Source: VYFG01 sp965213885 (GTDB lineage Bacteria > Pseudomonadota > Gammaproteobacteria > Arenicellales > Poriferihabitantaceae). From it: a DNA stretch of 64,000 nucleotides. The notes beneath the pieces were generated by a model. That model was not told where the DNA came from. It ran no database searches and saw nothing but the letters and a program-made list of their open reading frames with translations. The stretch covers positions 248,001 through 312,000 of the forward strand of contig OZ243919.1 in assembly GCA_965213885.1 (NCBI GenBank). Direction: 5' to 3'. The first letter of the stretch is position 1, and each line of letters opens with the position of its first letter. The position numbers and the translations under genes are program-made. Positions 9,172-18,753 of the stretch are shown here, in pieces.

Positions 9172-9900
9172 ATGAATCTCCAGTCAAAGGCGATCGCCTA
9201 TAACAGCGGCACTACGGAGCATATCGGGCACCTGGCCTGGGACGGTGATCTTGAAGGCCCGAGACCGGGCGTCTTGGTGATTCACGAATGGTGGGGTCTG
9301 AACGACTATATCCGCAGTCGCGCCAATCAGTTGGCGGAACAGGGATATTGCACGCTCGCAATCGACATGTACGGGGATGGCCATACCGCCGCAACGCCGG
9401 ACGAGGCCGGCGCTGCAATGAATGCGGTGCTGGGGGACATGGAGTCCGGCACCCAGCGGCTCAGGGCTGGCCTTGATACCCTGTTGGCACAGTCCCGGGT
9501 GGATGCTGGGCGCATTGCCGCCATCGGCTACTGCTTCGGAGGCGCCATGTCATTGCACATGGCGCGCATCGGTATGCCCCTTGGCGCGGCAGTCAGCTTC
9601 CACGGGGCCCTCGGGTCATTCCACGAACCCGGCCCGGGAGAGGTGAAGGCCAGGGTGCTGGTCTGTCATGGTGGTGCGGATGCCATGGTGTCCATGGATG
9701 ATGTGGCGGCTTTTCGCAAGGAGATGGATGCGGCGAATGCCGATTATGAAGTCATCGTGCACCCGGGCGCCATGCATGGTTTCAGCAGCCGGGAGGCGGA
9801 CGAAAACGGACGCAGGTTCGGGCTTCCGGTCGGATACGACGCGGATGCGGACCAGGATTCCTGGGCAGCGATGATCAGGCTGTTCAGCGAGGTGTTCTGA
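9172..9900 (+). CDS. Dienelactone hydrolase family protein
   Basis: An alpha/beta hydrolase of 242 aa, the usual size. It has the DLH oxyanion segment VIHEWWGLNDYIRSRANQLA, the cysteine nucleophile elbow IGYCFGGAMSLHMA, an acidic residue in CHGGADAMVS, and the histidine in GAMHGFSS. Classical DLH opens dienelactones in aromatic catabolism, but most bacterial paralogues act on unknown esters or lactones; no catabolic genes surround it. The open frame extends far upstream, but homology begins at MNLQSKAIAY, so the ATG at 9172 is used; GTG at 9160 is an alternative. Confidence 0.9.
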   Translation: MNLQSKAIAYNSGTTEHIGHLAWDGDLEGPRPGVLVIHEWWGLNDYIRSRANQLAEQGYCTLAIDMYGDGHTAATPDEAGAAMNAVLGDMESGTQRLRAGLDTLLAQSRVDAGRIAAIGYCFGGAMSLHMARIGMPLGAAVSFHGALGSFHEPGPGEVKARVLVCHGGADAMVSMDDVAAFRKEMDAANADYEVIVHPGAMHGFSSREADENGRRFGLPVGYDADADQDSWAAMIRLFSEVF

Positions 9901-10080
9901 ACGAGGCGGCGTCCTGCCCGGATCCGGCGGGGTCAGTTTCCCCCCATCTGCCGTCAGCCACCCAATGCCACGGAACCGAACTCCTCCAGGGAGCCGGCTT
10001 GCCGGGCGGTTGCCCCTGCCCAACTGGACCTTTGGGCCCCCGGAAACTACAATCGTACCCCTGAGACACTTACCAAGATC

Positions 10081-10590
10081 ATGGCGATACGCGACATTCT
10101 GGTCTACCCGGACAAACGGCTTCGACAGCGTGCCAGGCCCGTGACCGAGTTTGACCAGGAACTGAAAACACTGGTGGCGGACATGGCAGAGACGATGTAT
10201 GCCGCACCGGGGATCGGTCTTGCGGCGATCCAGGTCAACGTGCCGTTGCGTGTGGTCGTGATGGATCTGACCGAGGAGAAAGACGATCTTCTGGTCTTCG
10301 TCAATCCCGAGATCAAGCCCTTGGAAGGCACACAAGAGTGCGAAGAGGGCTGTCTTTCCGTTCCGGGGATATTCGCTCCCGTGGAACGGGCGGAGCGGGT
10401 GCAGGTCCGGGCCGTGGATATCGACGGTGAACCGTTCGAGTTCGAGGCGGATGGCCTGCTGTCGGTATGCATACAGCATGAAGTGGACCATCTGGACGGG
10501 AAGGTATTCGTGGACTATCTCTCCCGCATGAAACAGTACCGCGTCCGGAAGAAGCTGCTGAGGGAGCAGAAGCAGGCCCAGGCGGCCTGA
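10081..10590 (+). CDS. def: Peptide deformylase
   Basis: Removes the formyl group from the initiator methionine of nascent proteins. All three PDF motifs are intact in 169 aa: GIGLAAIQV (motif 1), EGCLSVPG (motif 2, with the metal-binding Cys), and QHEVDHLDG (motif 3, two metal His and the catalytic Glu). It begins the def-fmt-rsmB-trkA-trkH run characteristic of gammaproteobacteria; fmt follows 56 bases later. The 180 bases upstream should contain the promoter. Confidence 0.97.
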   Translation: MAIRDILVYPDKRLRQRARPVTEFDQELKTLVADMAETMYAAPGIGLAAIQVNVPLRVVVMDLTEEKDDLLVFVNPEIKPLEGTQECEEGCLSVPGIFAPVERAERVQVRAVDIDGEPFEFEADGLLSVCIQHEVDHLDGKVFVDYLSRMKQYRVRKKLLREQKQAQAA

Positions 10591-10646
10591 CCGGATCAAC
10601 CCGCCAGGGAAACTTTCGCGTTTCCACGCAACCGCCCCATCCCTCC

Positions 10647-11588
10647 TTGTCAGCAACAGTCGTCTTCGCTGGCACTTCGGAATTCGCGCTACCCAGCCTG
10701 GAGGCGCTGGTGTCCCATGCGGGTGTCGAGGTCACAGCCGTATACACACAGCCGGACAGGCCTGCCGGACGCGGCAGGCGGCTGACACCTTCTCCTGTCA
10801 AGACCCTGGCGACCACACGGGACATCCCGGTCTGCCAGCCCCACCACCTGGGCACGGAGGATGCCGCGAAAACGCTGGCCCGCCTGGTACCTGACCTGAT
10901 GGTGGTGACGGCCTACGGGCTGATCCTGCCCCCGGAAATCCTGGCTATTCCCGCACGGGGCTGCGTCAACGTGCACGGCTCGCTGCTGCCGCGCTGGCGC
11001 GGGGCGGCACCGGTGCAGCGTGCCATCGAGGCAGGGGATGCGGTCACCGGTGTCTCCCTGATGCGGATGGAAGCCGGCTTGGACAACGGCCCGGTGTTCG
11101 CCCGGTCGGAGATGGCGATTGACGAGCGCGATACCGGCGGCACATTGCAAGCCAAGCTGGCGACAGCCGGTGGAAAGCTGCTCCGGGACCACCTCGACGG
11201 CATTCTGGAAGGGACACTTCCCGCCGAGGATCAGGATCCCGATCAGGTCACCTACGCGGCCAAGTTCTCCCCGGAAGAGGCGCGGATCGACTGGAGCGGA
11301 TCCGCCGTGGAAATTGCCCGCAGGATCCGGGCATTCAATCCCTGGCCGATGGCCTCGACTTCTTTTCGCGGCAGGAGGCTGCGGTTGCTGTTGGCATGGG
11401 AGGAGCCCGGTATCGGGGCAGGGGGGACGCCCGGAGAGGTGCTGTCCGCGGGCGCCGATGGAATTGTCATTGCCTGCGGCCGGGGTGTCATCCGCGCGGT
11501 TCAGCTGCAAAGTGCCGGTGCAAGGGCCATGGAGGTGCGGGATTTTCTCAACGGTACCGGTATCTCGGCGGGCGAACGACTTGGCTAG
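10647..11588 (+). CDS. fmt: Methionyl-tRNA formyltransferase
   Basis: Formylates initiator Met-tRNA using 10-formyltetrahydrofolate; it makes the formyl group that Def later removes. The 313-aa protein has the expected landmarks: VVFAGTSEFALPSLEAL at the N-terminus, the folate/active-site segment VHGSLLPRWRGAAPVQRAIE, and GVSLMRMEAGLDNGPV. The start is a TTG at 10647; no ATG lies near the conserved N-terminus. The gene ends inside the start of rsmB. Confidence 0.96.
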   Translation: MSATVVFAGTSEFALPSLEALVSHAGVEVTAVYTQPDRPAGRGRRLTPSPVKTLATTRDIPVCQPHHLGTEDAAKTLARLVPDLMVVTAYGLILPPEILAIPARGCVNVHGSLLPRWRGAAPVQRAIEAGDAVTGVSLMRMEAGLDNGPVFARSEMAIDERDTGGTLQAKLATAGGKLLRDHLDGILEGTLPAEDQDPDQVTYAAKFSPEEARIDWSGSAVEIARRIRAFNPWPMASTSFRGRRLRLLLAWEEPGIGAGGTPGEVLSAGADGIVIACGRGVIRAVQLQSAGARAMEVRDFLNGTGISAGERLG

Positions 11589-12888
11589 AACCTCCCTGCA
11601 GATCGCTGCGGCCCACATGTTGCGCGATGTCATTGACCAGGGCCGCTCCCTGGATCAGACGCTCCAGGCACAGGAAAGGCGGGTCAAGCCGGACCAGGTC
11701 GGCGCATTGCGGGAGATCGGTTTTGGCGGATGCCGGTACTACTGCCATCTGGATGGGATCATTTCCTCGCTGCTTTCGAGGCCCATCCGCAAGAAGGACA
11801 GGATGGTCCACTTTCTGATGGTGGCAGGGCTTTACCAGATCATCCACATGCGCGTGCCGGATCACGCCGCCGTCAACCAGTCCGTTGCCGCGCTGGGCGC
11901 TTCCCGCCAGGCCTGGGCCCGCGGACTGGTCAACGGCGTACTGCGTGGCTACCTGCGCATCCGGGACGACGGGCGCCTGATGGAACTCGAGAAGGCACTG
12001 GCGCCGGCCCAGCATGCGTCGTTGCCGGTACATCTGCACGAGTGGATCCTTGAGGCCTGGCCCAACCACGCCGGCTCGATCTTTCGCGCGTTCAATGAAC
12101 GTCCGCCCATGACCCTCAGGATCAACCGCCTGAAGACGACCCGGGAGGGTTACCGGGCACTGCTGGATGACCGGGGTATTGTCGCGGAAATCACCCGGGA
12201 TTCGCCGGTGGGAATGAACCTGGCCTGTCCTTCGGGTGTGGGCGATCTCCCCATGTTCGAGGAGGGCTGGGTGTCGGTGCAGGATGAATCCGCCCAGCTT
12301 TGCGTGGCGGCAATGGGCCTTCGTCCCGGATTGCGGGTGCTCGACGCCTGTGCGGCCCCAGGCGGCAAGACATGCGCCATCCTGGAAAGCGAGCCCGGTG
12401 TTCGGCTTACTGCCGTGGATCTGCCGGAACGCGCGGGCGGCATACGGCAGAATCTTCGGCGAATCGGGCTGCAGGTGGAACTTCGGGCAGGCAGTCTTGA
12501 GGAACTGGTCGACTGGAGGGAATGGGACCCCTGGGACTGTATCCTGCTGGACGTGCCCTGCTCGGGAACCGGAGTGATCCGCCGACATCCTGATATTCGC
12601 CATCGCCGGCTACCCGGAGATCTCGAGCGTTTCGCAACGCAGCAGCAACACCTGCTGGAAACTGCCTGGGAACTGCTGGCTCCGGGCGGGACGCTCCTGT
12701 ATGTCACGTGCTCAATCATGCCCCGGGAAAATGACTGCGTAGTGGACGGATTTCTGCGGCGGTATTCCGGCGCCCGGGTGGATCCCCTGGCCGGGATTCC
12801 CGGTCTTGCCACCCGTCACGGGATCCAGCGGTTGCCCGGCGTCCATGACGGAGACGGCTTTTATTATTGCCGGCTGGGTAAACTATAA
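11581..12888 (+). CDS. rsmB: 16S rRNA (cytosine-967-C5)-methyltransferase
   Basis: A SAM-dependent m5C methyltransferase acting on 16S rRNA C967. The N-terminal NusB-like RNA-binding domain (about residues 1-140; MVHFLMVAGLYQIIHMRVPD) is followed by the NOP2/Sun catalytic domain with SAM motif LDACAAPGGKTCAIL, motif IV DVPCSGTGVIRRHPDI and motif VI YVTCSIMPREND; both catalytic cysteines are present. The likely start is TTG 11581, overlapping the fmt stop by 8 bases, since homology to RsmB begins right there; ATG 11617 is the next choice. About 435 aa, normal for the family. Confidence 0.94.
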   Translation: MARTSLQIAAAHMLRDVIDQGRSLDQTLQAQERRVKPDQVGALREIGFGGCRYYCHLDGIISSLLSRPIRKKDRMVHFLMVAGLYQIIHMRVPDHAAVNQSVAALGASRQAWARGLVNGVLRGYLRIRDDGRLMELEKALAPAQHASLPVHLHEWILEAWPNHAGSIFRAFNERPPMTLRINRLKTTREGYRALLDDRGIVAEITRDSPVGMNLACPSGVGDLPMFEEGWVSVQDESAQLCVAAMGLRPGLRVLDACAAPGGKTCAILESEPGVRLTAVDLPERAGGIRQNLRRIGLQVELRAGSLEELVDWREWDPWDCILLDVPCSGTGVIRRHPDIRHRRLPGDLERFATQQQHLLETAWELLAPGGTLLYVTCSIMPRENDCVVDGFLRRYSGARVDPLAGIPGLATRHGIQRLPGVHDGDGFYYCRLGKL

Positions 12889-12933
12889 TCCCGTCTGCTG
12901 GCACTTGAGGCCGGCGGCAACGCGAACGTGTCC

Positions 12934-14310
12934 ATGAAGATCATCATCCTCGGAGCTGGCCAGGTCGGTAGCTCCATCGCCGAGATACTCTCCCGGGAGA
13001 ACAATGACATTACCCTGGTGGACCAGAACCGGCGTTTGCTGGACAGTCATCAGGATCGGATGGATATTCGCACCGTGGTTGGCGAGGCCTCCTCACCGGA
13101 AGTTCTGGCCCAGGCCGGGGCGGCCGACGTGGATCTTCTGCTTGCGGTCACCCATTCCGATGAGGTCAACATGGTGGCTTGCCAGGTTGCACACACCCTG
13201 TTCAAGATCTCCACCAAGATGGCCCGGGTCCGTTCACCAGACTACCTTCAGCATAAATCCCTGTTCAGCGACGAGGCGATTCCGGTGGACAGCATCATCA
13301 GCCCGGAACAGATTGTCACCAACCAGATCAGGCGCCTGATCGAATTCCCCGGCGCATTGCAGGTCATCGATTTTGCCCGGGGAAAGGTGCACCTTGTGGC
13401 GCTCAGGGCCTATTATGGCGGCGCCCTGGTGGGCCACCAGTTGCGGGAGCTCAAGAATCATCTGCCTTCGGTGAATTCCCGGGTTGCCGCGATCTACCGC
13501 CAGGACCGCGCGATCATTCCCACGGGACGCACCGTCATCGAACCGGATGACGAGGTGTTTTTCATCGCCACGCAGGAAGATATTCACAAGGTCATGCAGG
13601 AACTCCGCGCCATCGAGGAGGTTGGCAACAAGGTCATACTGGCCGGTGCCGGGAACATCGGGCTGCAGTTGGCACTGTCACTGGAGCGTTCCGGATACCA
13701 GGTAAAGCTGATCGAGCGTGACCAGGACAGGGCCAGGCTGGTGTCGGAGAAGCTGGGCAGCAGCATGGTTCTCCATGGCGATGCCGCTGACGAGGAACTG
13801 CTCCGGCAGGAAAATATCGATAGCATGGAACTGTTCTGCTCGCTCACCAACGCGGACGAAGCCAATATTCTGTCCGCCATGCTGGCCAAGCGCCTGGGCG
13901 CCCGTCGGACCATGGCCATCGTCAACCGCCCGGCCTATGTGGACCTGATTGAAAGTGACGTACTTGATATCGCCATTTCTCCGCGGATGTCCACGGTCAG
14001 CGCACTTCTTTCCAGGGTGCGCAGGGGGGACGTGGTGGCCGCCCATTCACTCCGCCGGGGCGTGGCCGAGGCGATTGAGGCGGTGGCACACGGTGATCAC
14101 AGGCATTCGAAGCTGGTGGGACGGAGGCTTGCGGAGATCCAGTTGCCGGAAGGTGCCACCATCGGCGCCATCCTGCGAGAGGACACCCTGGTTCCTCTTG
14201 ACGACGAAGTCGTGGTTGAGGAGCTTGATCACATCATCATTTTTCTCATCGACAAGCGGCGGATCCCTGAAGTGGAAAAGCTGTTCCAGGTTACCCCAGG
14301 CTTTTTCTAG
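12934..14310 (+). CDS. trkA: Trk potassium uptake regulatory subunit TrkA
   Basis: The cytoplasmic NAD(H)-binding gating ring of the TrkH potassium channel. It has two tandem RCK units: the first begins KIIILGAGQVGSSIAEIL, the second KVILAGAGNIGLQLALSLE, each followed by a TrkA-C domain, giving 458 aa as in other gammaproteobacteria. The frame allows GTG at 12928, but ATG at 12934 gives the canonical MKIIILGAG start. The gene lies 11 bases before trkH, so both subunits are probably translated from one message. Confidence 0.96.
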   Translation: MKIIILGAGQVGSSIAEILSRENNDITLVDQNRRLLDSHQDRMDIRTVVGEASSPEVLAQAGAADVDLLLAVTHSDEVNMVACQVAHTLFKISTKMARVRSPDYLQHKSLFSDEAIPVDSIISPEQIVTNQIRRLIEFPGALQVIDFARGKVHLVALRAYYGGALVGHQLRELKNHLPSVNSRVAAIYRQDRAIIPTGRTVIEPDDEVFFIATQEDIHKVMQELRAIEEVGNKVILAGAGNIGLQLALSLERSGYQVKLIERDQDRARLVSEKLGSSMVLHGDAADEELLRQENIDSMELFCSLTNADEANILSAMLAKRLGARRTMAIVNRPAYVDLIESDVLDIAISPRMSTVSALLSRVRRGDVVAAHSLRRGVAEAIEAVAHGDHRHSKLVGRRLAEIQLPEGATIGAILREDTLVPLDDEVVVEELDHIIIFLIDKRRIPEVEKLFQVTPGFF

Positions 14311-14321
14311 GAACAGCGCCC

Positions 14322-15770
14322 GTGCGATTCCCGGTATTCCGTGTTCTTGGCATCATGCTGGGTCTTTACAGTACCTCCATGCTGCCACCGATGCTGGTGT
14401 CCTGGATCTGGAAAGACGGCCAGCTGATGCCCTTCACCATCGCGTTTTGTCTGATTCTGGGACTGGGGCTGCTGTTCTGGTTCCCGTTGCGGCGCGACCC
14501 CGGCGAGCTGCGGTTTCGCGAAGGGTTTCTCATCGTGGTGCTGTTCTGGACCGTGCTCTCCAGCCTCGGCGCGGTGCCGCTGTTGTTGCTGGAATCCCCG
14601 TCACTGGGTGTGATCGACGCGTTGTTCGAGTCCATGTCCGGGCTCAGTACAACCGGCGCCACCGTGCTCACCGACATCGACGGGCTTCCGCCATCCATCC
14701 TCTACTACCGACAGCAGCTTCAGTGGCTCGGCGGAATGGGGATCATCGTACTTGCGGTGGCGGTCATGCCCATGCTGGGGATCGGCGGCATGCAGCTCTA
14801 CCGCGCGGAGACACCAGGTCCGATGAAGCAAAACCGGTTGGCGCCGAGAATTGCGGAAACGGCCAAGAAACTCTGGTACGTCTACGTTACGCTGACCCTC
14901 GCCTGCATGCTCGGCTACCGGGTGGCGGGTATGAGTTGGTTCGATGCACTCTGCCATGCGTACTCCACCGTCGCTATCGGCGGATTCTCCACCCATGATG
15001 ACAGTCTGGCCTGGTTCGACAGCAACGCGGTCAATCTCGTCGCGGGTGTGTTCATGCTGCTATCCGGGTTCAATTTTGCGCTGCACTATACCGCGTTCTA
15101 TTCCAGGCGCGTGCGGACCTATCTGGAGGATCCCGAAGCCCGCGCCTACCTGTTAATGCTGGCCGGAATTTCGTTGCTCAGTGTTTTCGTATTGCAACGG
15201 TACGGATATTTTCTTGACCTGAAAGAAACGGTTGTCGACGGTGCCGTGCAGGTGATATCCGTGGTGACCACCACCGGGTTCATCACATCGGAATTCCATC
15301 TTTGGCCTTCGTTCCTCCCCGTGCTGCTGATCCTCATGAGCACCATCGGTGGTTGCGCTGGCTCTACAGCCGGAGGCATCAAGGTGATCCGGCTCCTTCT
15401 GCTGTTCAAGCAGGGTTCCCGGGAAACCACCCGGCTGGTGCATCCGAACGCAGTCATACCGATCAAGATCGGTGGAAAGCTGGTGCAGGAAAACGTCATC
15501 AATGCGGTATGGGGTTTTTTCGCGCTCTACGTCCTCAGCTACGTCATCCTGCTGGTGGCCCTGATCGCGACCGGCAGTGACCACGTCACGGCATTCTCGG
15601 CGGTGACCGCCTGTCTGAATAACCTGGGGCCGGGGCTTGCCGGCGTATCGCAGAACTATGCCGGTGTCGCGGATGGGGGAAAGGTCATCCTGATCGCGGC
15701 CATGCTACTGGGCCGATTGGAGCTGTTTACACTGCTCGTGCTGTTCAGTCCGGTGTTCTGGAAGAATTGA
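14322..15770 (+). CDS. trkH: Trk potassium uptake channel subunit TrkH
   Basis: An integral membrane potassium channel of 482 aa (GTG start at 14322) built from four M1-P-M2 repeats. The four degenerate selectivity loops are visible in order: STTGATVL, TVAIGGFST, TTTGFITS and NNLGPGLAG. It pairs with TrkA encoded just upstream. The terminal residues FSPVFWK match the conserved TrkH end. The 211 bases to the convergent tolC gene contain no supported feature. Confidence 0.96.
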   Translation: MRFPVFRVLGIMLGLYSTSMLPPMLVSWIWKDGQLMPFTIAFCLILGLGLLFWFPLRRDPGELRFREGFLIVVLFWTVLSSLGAVPLLLLESPSLGVIDALFESMSGLSTTGATVLTDIDGLPPSILYYRQQLQWLGGMGIIVLAVAVMPMLGIGGMQLYRAETPGPMKQNRLAPRIAETAKKLWYVYVTLTLACMLGYRVAGMSWFDALCHAYSTVAIGGFSTHDDSLAWFDSNAVNLVAGVFMLLSGFNFALHYTAFYSRRVRTYLEDPEARAYLLMLAGISLLSVFVLQRYGYFLDLKETVVDGAVQVISVVTTTGFITSEFHLWPSFLPVLLILMSTIGGCAGSTAGGIKVIRLLLLFKQGSRETTRLVHPNAVIPIKIGGKLVQENVINAVWGFFALYVLSYVILLVALIATGSDHVTAFSAVTACLNNLGPGLAGVSQNYAGVADGGKVILIAAMLLGRLELFTLLVLFSPVFWKN

Positions 15771-15981
15771 CCCCATCCTCACCATCGGCGGATCGTTCGG
15801 ATCGAGGCGCAGTCCGGCATGCCCGGCAGTGAAGAAATTCGGGTGATGCCCCGGGTGGAGAGGTGATGGCCGGAGGGCAGAATCGCGTCTGGCGGAGTAA
15901 CGCCGGTCATCGCTGCCTGCGGATTGCCCTGCACCAAGCTACCCCTGCGCCGGGCCGACCCTTGCTGAAGGATCGATCGCT

Positions 15982-17367
15982 CTACCCGAGCGGCCTGATG
16001 AAAGGGAATTCCCTGAAGATTTTTTCATCCCGGTAGGCGGTGTTCCGTTCGGTGAGCCAGCCATTGATATACCGGATGTCCTCGTCACCCAGGTCGCCGG
16101 TGGCCTTTTCCAGGCGCAGGAGCGAAAGGATGTAGTTGTAGCGCGCCTGCAGATAGCTCGTCCGGGACAAGGACAGGTCCCGCTGGGCGTCGAGCACATC
16201 CAGGTTGGTGGTCAGGCCCGCGCTGAAGCCTTCCTCCTTGGCCTTGAGCGCACTCTCGCCGGCCACGATGGCTTCCGCCAGCGCGAACACCTGGCTGATT
16301 CCATTGGTGATCGCGAGAAAAGCGGTGGTGGTGGATGACGTCGCGCTGCGGCGGGACGCCTCGAGAACCTGTTCCGCCTCGTTCTTGCGCAGGCCTGCCT
16401 GACGGGTTCTCAGGTCCACCGAACCGCCCAGATACAGTGGCAGATTCAGGGTCACCCCGAGACTGGTGCTGTTGATCTCACCGCCTCCGGCACCGCTGCC
16501 GTTGTCGGCCCAGCGCTGGCTGGCTTCGAAATCCACCGTGGGGCTGCGTCTCGCCCGTTGCCGGTCCACCTCGTGACCGGCCAGCAGGAGGTTCAGTTCC
16601 TCCGACCTGACCTGCAGGTTGTTGGTCCGCGCCAGGGTTACCCAGTGATCGATATCATCGGGTTCCGGCGGGTCCAGGGGGGAATCCTCCGCCAACTCGG
16701 AGATGGTCTGCGGGGTGACGTTGATGATCTCGATCAGCGCCTGGCGCGCATTGCTGATCTCGATATCGGATGCGATCAGATCGGCGTCCGCCTGCTGGAA
16801 ACGCGCCCGGGCATCAAACAGGTCGGTACGGGTTCCAAGTCCGACCTCCAGCCTTTCCTCTGCCAGGTCCATCTGCCGCTTGATGGCGATTTTCTGCAGC
16901 CGGGCCACCTCCTTGGCATCCCGGGCGGCCAGGAGGTTGAAGTAACGCTCCGCCACCCGCAAGGTCAGGTCGTCCCTTGCGTTGTCGAATTGAAGGAGTG
17001 CTCTTTGCACCCCCAGTTCAGCCTGGCTGATCTGGATCCGGGTTGTCCGGTTCAGCAAAGGGAGGTTGAGTCTGACGCTGACCTCGTGATTGTCGCCGGT
17101 GGTGGTCGGGCCCCTGAAATCGCCGCGTTGCTTGCCCAATGTTCCCCTTCCGTTGACGGTGGGCCTGAAGCCGGTCCGGGCCAGGGGCAGATTGAGCCGT
17201 GCAGCCTCGTAGCGTTCCCTGGCGGCGAGGTAGACGGCGTCGCTTTCAAGCGCCAGCTGGTAGACATCCCAGAGGTCTTCGCCGTTTGCGGTGAAGCTGC
17301 CTGTCAGCATCATCGGCAGCAGAATCCCCCGAAGAGTCACCAACACCTTGCCAGGTTTTCTTTTCAT
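15982..17367 (-). CDS. tolC: TolC family outer-membrane efflux channel
   Basis: A 461-aa TolC-like protein. The signal peptide (ILLPMMLTGSFTANG) is followed by the two internally repeated coiled-coil/strand halves: the first has ESDAVYLAARERYEAARLNL and LDLFDARARFQQA-like helices, the second SAGLTTNLDVLDAQRDLSLS. TolC trimers form the trans-periplasmic exit duct for ABC exporters and RND pumps. It could serve the NHLM exporter about 5 kb further on, but housekeeping TolC usually sits behind this pcm-like gene, so the neighbourhood alone does not prove a link. Start ATG 17367 begins MKRKPGK; the frame is open up to 17427. Confidence 0.93.
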   Translation of the reverse strand: MKRKPGKVLVTLRGILLPMMLTGSFTANGEDLWDVYQLALESDAVYLAARERYEAARLNLPLARTGFRPTVNGRGTLGKQRGDFRGPTTTGDNHEVSVRLNLPLLNRTTRIQISQAELGVQRALLQFDNARDDLTLRVAERYFNLLAARDAKEVARLQKIAIKRQMDLAEERLEVGLGTRTDLFDARARFQQADADLIASDIEISNARQALIEIINVTPQTISELAEDSPLDPPEPDDIDHWVTLARTNNLQVRSEELNLLLAGHEVDRQRARRSPTVDFEASQRWADNGSGAGGGEINSTSLGVTLNLPLYLGGSVDLRTRQAGLRKNEAEQVLEASRRSATSSTTTAFLAITNGISQVFALAEAIVAGESALKAKEEGFSAGLTTNLDVLDAQRDLSLSRTSYLQARYNYILSLLRLEKATGDLGDEDIRYINGWLTERNTAYRDEKIFREFPFIRPLG

Positions 17368-17416
17368 GACAGCAACCGGTGAAATGGAATGGAAATAAAA
17401 CCCGATATCAGCAAGG

Positions 17417-18067
17417 TCAAAATTCAAATTCGGGAGAATCCTCAGCGTTTTTCAGCCGCGGGGCCTCGGTCTCGAACAGGCTGCGGTACGCGAGGCCCCC
17501 GTCGGTGCGCTGATACAGCACAACCCGCATGGCAGGGGAGTGGCCCTCGATCCCTACGAGTCGTCCATGATTTGCGAGTCCGGCGAGCAGTCCGTCCGAA
17601 ATTCGGGCCATGGACCCGTTTACCACGATTGCGTCGTATTCCCCCCCCGTTCCCCAGCCATCATGGGCATCTCCCTGTTCCAGGATCACGTTCGAAACGC
17701 CGGCCATGCCGAGATTGCGCTGCGCCTGATCCAACAGGGCCGGATTGATTTCCACGCTGGTTACATGGGCACAGGCCTGGCTGAGCACTGCGGTGAGGTA
17801 ACCCGTTCCTGTGCCGACTTCCAGTACCTTGTCGTTCGTGGTCAGTTGCAGTGACTCCATCATTCGGGCACTGACCTTGGGCTCCAGCATCACCTCGCCG
17901 CCCCCCAGGGGAATCTGCACATCTGCGAACGCCAGGTCCCGGTAGGCCTCCGGCACGAAGTCCTCGCGCCTGACCGATTCCAGTGCATGGAGTGTCTGCA
18001 GATCCAGCACGTTCCAGGGCCGGATTTGCTGGTCGATCATATTGGCGCGTGCAACTTCGAAATCCAT
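17417..18067 (-). CDS. Protein-L-isoaspartate O-methyltransferase-like protein, upstream of tolC
   Basis: A 216-aa SAM methyltransferase of the Pcm fold: MIDQQIRPWNV at the N-terminus, AFADVQIPLGGGEVM, the SAM motif KVLEVGTGTGYLTAVLS, then EQGDAHDGW and YDAIVVNGSM. The usual PIMT segment has T in place of N in the VNG region, and this tolC-linked subgroup is often annotated only as Pcm-like, so isoaspartate repair is probable rather than proven. The ATG at 18067 (MDFEVARAN) is preferred over 18172. It is 49 bases before tolC on the same strand; the two likely form an operon. Confidence 0.88.
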   Translation of the reverse strand: MDFEVARANMIDQQIRPWNVLDLQTLHALESVRREDFVPEAYRDLAFADVQIPLGGGEVMLEPKVSARMMESLQLTTNDKVLEVGTGTGYLTAVLSQACAHVTSVEINPALLDQAQRNLGMAGVSNVILEQGDAHDGWGTGGEYDAIVVNGSMARISDGLLAGLANHGRLVGIEGHSPAMRVVLYQRTDGGLAYRSLFETEAPRLKNAEDSPEFEF

Positions 18068-18753
18068 GTTCGAATTCAGGGCGGTTGTGAAGTAGGGCAA
18101 ACATTCTAACAAACTTTGCCCGCAGCCGTGTACGATGAGCGCTCTTGGATCCTTAAAATTCCTTTCGATCAACGGTTTTGGGATTATTTATAGGGAGTTC
18201 GCTTTCAGTCATTTCCGGAATCCGGAGAATAATGTCCGTTCGGGATGGCTTCATAGTGGGCGTGTTTCAAAGCATCATCACTGAGTATCTCTTCCGCAGC
18301 GGGCCAGCCGGATGGATTGTGGATGGCGACGAGGATGGCTCGGTAACTGACGCGGGATGGGACGAGTCCCGAATTTCACAGTCTTCCATCGCCACAGAGT
18401 CTGTAGGTCGTTGATATCGGTTCAGCTTTCGTCGTCATTGTTATGCGGCTCCATGCAAGAAACAAATCAATCCGCAGATCATGTACAAGGCAGTGCTGTA
18501 TGGACAGGCATGTCCCGCGGTGCCGCGGATAAGGTCACCGGTTACTTTCTCCGGTCCGATGCGACTGGGTAACGAAGGCAGGCATGTCGGGGCCTATGGC
18601 AATATCTAGCGCCCATGGGAGGCTGCATTGGACGCGCCTCAGTTGAGTCCGACGACAATCGTGAAATCATGCAATACAATTTCGGTATTTTCGTATCGCA
18701 GGTTCGGTGTATTGAAGGCCGTATGGCCATTGCCAAATACCCCTTACAGCATG
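18068..18753. other. Intergenic boundary of the RiPP island
   Basis: No gene is supported in these 686 bases. The few open frames are short and without family features. The region separates the housekeeping pcm-tolC pair, whose promoter must lie just right of 18067, from the first gene of the RiPP island, whose 3' end is at 18754. No tRNA, integrase or clear repeat marks an integration end here. Confidence 0.4.

Noticed and set aside
15982..17367. tolC as a dedicated outer-membrane component of the RiPP exporter
   Set aside because: It lies behind a pcm-like gene as in many genomes without a RiPP cluster, and faces housekeeping genes. It may be used by the exporter but is not evidently part of the island.
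18178..18572. Short frames in the 18.1-18.75 kb gap
   Set aside because: No ribosome binding sites or conserved residues, and composition typical of chance frames.
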